Shown: piece by piece, positions 5,057 through 7,600 of the stretch
Numbering within the stretch: the stretch's first letter is position 1
How the letters are laid out: each line of letters begins with the position of its first letter
Assembly: GCA_016234525.1 (NCBI GenBank)
Contig: JACRBK010000265.1
Coordinates: 1 to 7,600, forward strand
Direction of reading: 5' to 3'
Source: Chloroflexota bacterium
Lineage (GTDB): Bacteria; Chloroflexota; Anaerolineae; Aggregatilineales; Aggregatilineaceae
DNA length: 7,600 nt
The notes under the pieces: model-generated
The model's input: the letters and a program-made list of their open reading frames with translations, nothing else
What the model was told of the DNA's origin: nothing
Database searches by the model: none
Translations under genes and position numbers: made by a program

Positions 5057-6367
5057 ATGGAGAGTCAGCGCAGCCAGGTAACACGACAGGTGCTAGATAA
5101 TGGGTTGGTGGTGCTGCTCAAAGAAGCGCATTCCGCCCCAGTAATAAGTTGGTGGGTGTTATACCGGGTCGGCAGCCGCAATGAGCGTACCGGGCAGACG
5201 GGTATCTCGCACTGGGTCGAACACATGATGTTTAAGGGGACTGAGAAGTTCCCCGGCGGGTTTTTGGATCAGGCGATTGATCGGGAAGGCGGGGTATGGA
5301 ATGCACAGACCTCGTTTGACTATACGGCCTATTATGAAACGATGCCCGCCGCTCAAATAGACCTGGCGCTGCAAGCCGAAGCTGACCGTATGACCAACGC
5401 CTTGTTTGATCGTGCCGAAGTGGAATCTGAGCGCACGGTGATTATTTCCGAGCGCCAGGGATCAGAGAATTCCCCTACTTTTTGGCTGTTTGAAGAAACA
5501 CGCGCGGCAGCTTTCCGTGTGCATCCTTACCACCACCAGATTATCGGGGATATGGCCGACCTGCACACGATCACCCGCGATGATCTCTATTCTCACTACC
5601 GGACTTACTACAGTCCGAATAACGCGATTGTCGTCGCCGTAGGCGATTTTGATACGGCTCAGATGCTAGAGCGGATCGAGTCGCTCTTTGGGGATGTTCC
5701 TCCTGGCTCACCGCCGCCATCGGTTACACGCGCCGAACCGCCGCAGCAGGGCGAGCGTTTTGTGCGCGTCGAGCGCCCCGGTAATGCATCACATATTTAT
5801 TTGGGTTATCGTTCTCCCGAAGCGGTACATCCCGATTGGTTTAAGCTCGCCTTAGTCGACAGTGTGTTGGCCGGAGCCAGCGCCCCTGGCGGTAATGGCA
5901 TTGGCAACCGGACTTCGCGCCTGTATAAAGCCCTGGTCGAGTCGGAGCTGGCGACAGGGGTCGGGGGAGGTATGAATCCTTCGATTGATCCCCACCTGTT
6001 CAGCATCACGGCGACGGTGCGCGATGGGCGGACGCTTGAAGAAGTCCAGGCCGCGCTGGATGCAGAAATTGACCGGGTGGCGGGGGGAGATATCACCCAG
6101 GTCGAACTGGATAAAGCCAAAAAACAGGCTAAAGCGCTGTTTGCCTATGGGACAGAAAGTGTCACCGGGCAGGCGTTTTGGTTGGCTTTCTCGGAGAATT
6201 TTTCGAGTTATTCCTGGTACGAACACTATTTGCAGCATCTCGACGCGGTAACCCTGGAAGAGGTACAAGACGCCGCGCAGCGTTATCTGCGCCGTTCGCA
6301 GCGGACGGTGGGTTGGTTTGTTCCTGCTCCCGACGAACAAGGAGGGGTTGATGGCAGCAAACAATAA
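5057..6367 (+). CDS. M16 family zinc metallopeptidase, catalytic (HxxEH) subunit
   Basis: This 436-residue protein has the two-domain layout of M16B peptidases. The inverted zinc motif HWVEH gives His52, His56 and catalytic Glu55, followed by MMFKGT. The third ligand Glu132 lies 76 residues after His56 in VIISE, matching the family spacing, and Glu125 fits the auxiliary acidic position. The conserved N-domain end YYSPNNAIVVAVGDFD is at 184-199. In the C-terminal domain, the block that normally reads LREKRGLAY is here LVESELATG (293-301), so the substrate-binding Arg/Tyr pair is missing (Val294 and Thr300/Gly301). There is no signal peptide, so it is probably cytoplasmic, degrading peptides. 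The next gene overlaps its last 17 bp and encodes the complementary subunit. In the Sphingomonas A1 M16B heterodimer, likewise, one subunit supplies the zinc site and the other the Arg/Tyr pair. Confidence 0.93.
   Translation: MESQRSQVTRQVLDNGLVVLLKEAHSAPVISWWVLYRVGSRNERTGQTGISHWVEHMMFKGTEKFPGGFLDQAIDREGGVWNAQTSFDYTAYYETMPAAQIDLALQAEADRMTNALFDRAEVESERTVIISERQGSENSPTFWLFEETRAAAFRVHPYHHQIIGDMADLHTITRDDLYSHYRTYYSPNNAIVVAVGDFDTAQMLERIESLFGDVPPGSPPPSVTRAEPPQQGERFVRVERPGNASHIYLGYRSPEAVHPDWFKLALVDSVLAGASAPGGNGIGNRTSRLYKALVESELATGVGGGMNPSIDPHLFSITATVRDGRTLEEVQAALDAEIDRVAGGDITQVELDKAKKQAKALFAYGTESVTGQAFWLAFSENFSSYSWYEHYLQHLDAVTLEEVQDAAQRYLRRSQRTVGWFVPAPDEQGGVDGSKQ
6339..6347 (+). promoter_or_regulatory. 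Ribosome binding site of the second M16 gene, inside the first
   Basis: AAGGAGGGG at 6339-6347 is close to the full anti-SD complement and five bases (from GGAGG) before ATG 6351. It lies within the coding end of the first M16 gene, so the two subunits are probably translated in a coupled, near-equal ratio. Confidence 0.85.
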
Positions 6368-7600
6368 CACCTTACCCGGTCCGGCGAATATTGTCCGCCG
6401 CGAACTGCCCAATGGGATTGTGGTATTGGTGCGCGAAAACCATTATGCGCCATCCGTCATCATCACCGGCTCGGTTAATGCAGGCGGCTTGTTCGATGTT
6501 CCTGATACGCTGGGGCTGGCCTCCTTCGCCGCCTCTATGTTGATGCGAGGCACAGAACAGCGTGATTTTACGGCGATCCATGAATTGTTAGAGAGTAATG
6601 GGGCGAGCCTGGGGATCAGCGGTGGGCGGCATACTGCCGGGTTTAGCGGCAAAAGTCTGGCTGAAGACCTGCCCATGTTAATCGAACTGCTGGCCGAAGC
6701 GCTGCGCCGCCCGGTGTTTCCAGAAGTGCAGCTCGATCGCCTGCGCGGGCAGCTGCTCACGTCGCTGAAAATTCATGAGCAAGATACACGCTATATGGCC
6801 GGAAAGCTGTTCCGCGAGTTGGTTTATTCGGCCGATCATCCCTACCATTATTCAACCGATGGCACAGTCGAGACGATCTCCGCCATCCGGCGCGATCACC
6901 TGCTGGACTTTCACCGCCAGTTTTACGGCCCTTCCGGTATGATGATCGTCATTGTCGGAGCCGTAGAGTCCGAGGCTGCGATCCGGTTGGTCGAGGATTA
7001 TTTTGGCGATTGGCAGAATCCCACCCAGCCTCCGCTGCCCGATCTGCCGTCGCTGGCCCCTCCGCAGGCGGTACAGACCCAGATTCACACCATGCCCGGC
7101 AAGAGCCAATCTGATCTAGTTTGGGGTACGCCGGGGCCGTCGCGCTTCGCCGAGGATTGGCACGCCGCCAACCTTGCCAATAACATTCTGGGCGTATTTG
7201 GCATGTACGGGCGGATCGGCGCGGAGGTGCGCGAAAAACGCGGCATGGCCTACTATAGTTTCAGCCGCCTTGATGGGGGCATAGGGCCGGGAGCGTGGCG
7301 CGTGGTCGCCGGGGTGAATCCGGCCAATGTGGAGGCTGCGGTAGAGGCTATTCGAGGCGAGATTCGCCGCCTTGTCACCGAGCCGGTGAGCGTCCAAGAA
7401 TTGGCCGATAACAAAGCCAACTTTATCGGGCGGCTGCCGCTCCAACTGGAAAGTAACGAAGGGGTCGCCGGAGTGATCTTGATGATGGAGCGCTATGAGT
7501 TGGGTCTGGATTATTTGCAGCATTACGCTGCGACCATCAACGCCGTGACCGCCGAGGAAGTGTTGGTTTCAGCGCAGCGTTATCTTGATCCTGATGTGTA
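6351..7600 (+). CDS. M16 family peptidase-like partner subunit without zinc site (3' truncated by window)
   Basis: The frame is open from ATG 6351 to the window end (416 codons visible, close to full length for M16B). The fold is evident: PNGIVVLVRENHYAPSV at 20-36, the hinge region FYGPSGMMIVIVGAV at 191-205, and the C-domain block EVREKRGMAYYSFS at 292-305. Where the partner has H-x-x-E-H this protein has Ser58-x-x-Ala61-Ser62, and Ser138 replaces the third zinc ligand, so it should bind no zinc and be inactive alone. It keeps Arg294 and Tyr301, the Arg/Tyr pair for substrate binding that the first subunit lacks. It is therefore best read as the non-catalytic half of a heterodimer, as in mitochondrial processing peptidase alpha/beta or the Sphingomonas M16B pair. 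The start overlaps the first gene by 17 bp and has a very strong SD. No signal peptide is visible. Confidence 0.92.
   Translation, partial: MAANNNTLPGPANIVRRELPNGIVVLVRENHYAPSVIITGSVNAGGLFDVPDTLGLASFAASMLMRGTEQRDFTAIHELLESNGASLGISGGRHTAGFSGKSLAEDLPMLIELLAEALRRPVFPEVQLDRLRGQLLTSLKIHEQDTRYMAGKLFRELVYSADHPYHYSTDGTVETISAIRRDHLLDFHRQFYGPSGMMIVIVGAVESEAAIRLVEDYFGDWQNPTQPPLPDLPSLAPPQAVQTQIHTMPGKSQSDLVWGTPGPSRFAEDWHAANLANNILGVFGMYGRIGAEVREKRGMAYYSFSRLDGGIGPGAWRVVAGVNPANVEAAVEAIRGEIRRLVTEPVSVQELADNKANFIGRLPLQLESNEGVAGVILMMERYELGLDYLQHYAATINAVTAEEVLVSAQRYLDPDV

Noticed and set aside
1377..7523. Antisense open frames of 60-190 codons under the flippase, FAD-enzyme, ugd and M16 genes
   Set aside because: They mirror strongly coding frames on the + strand, have low-complexity or unrecognisable products, and lack ribosome sites.

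Overview
The window reads as bacterial chromosomal DNA of moderate GC content with every recognisable gene on the + strand. The gene set (a short SWIM-finger protein, a flippase-like membrane protein beside an FAD oxidoreductase and UDP-glucose dehydrogenase, and a tandem M16 peptidase pair) would fit a Chloroflexota (Anaerolineae-like) genome. That assignment is an inference from protein flavour only; there is no rRNA or other marker here. Purine-rich Shine-Dalgarno sequences precede most starts, and there are two clear intrinsic terminators, one sigma70-type promoter and one near-perfect CRP/FNR-type palindrome.

Layout. (1) 2-358: the 3' end of a beta-repeat protein of DUF4097 (adhesin-like) flavour. 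(2) 390-622: a strong promoter, a structured leader of about 150 nt with a candidate 44-codon ORF, and an intrinsic terminator, all in front of a small SWIM zinc-finger gene (623-871), which has its own terminator (903-938). (3) 939-1127: a gap with nested and competing inverted repeats. (4) 1128-4948: three genes that look like a cell-surface glycan or lipid module: a YbhN/LPG_synthase_TM-type flippase-like membrane protein, an FAD-dependent amine-oxidase/UDP-galactopyranose-mutase-like protein 32 bp downstream, and UDP-glucose 6-dehydrogenase. The last has a CRP-like palindrome in the gap before it, so it may be separately controlled. (5) 4990-5020: a perfect 12-bp hairpin without a U-tract separates this module from the next. 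(6) 5057-7600: two overlapping M16 peptidase genes. The first keeps the whole zinc site but lacks the C-terminal Arg/Tyr pair. The second has lost all zinc-site residues but keeps the Arg/Tyr pair, so the two probably form one obligate heterodimeric peptidase. The second gene runs off the window.

Most worth a second look are the leader upstream of the SWIM gene, where promoter, SD-led ORF, possible antiterminator pairing and terminator overlap; the CRP-like operator before ugd; and the complementary division of labour in the M16 pair. No CRISPR array, insertion sequence, tRNA or rRNA was seen, and no clearly new multi-gene system.
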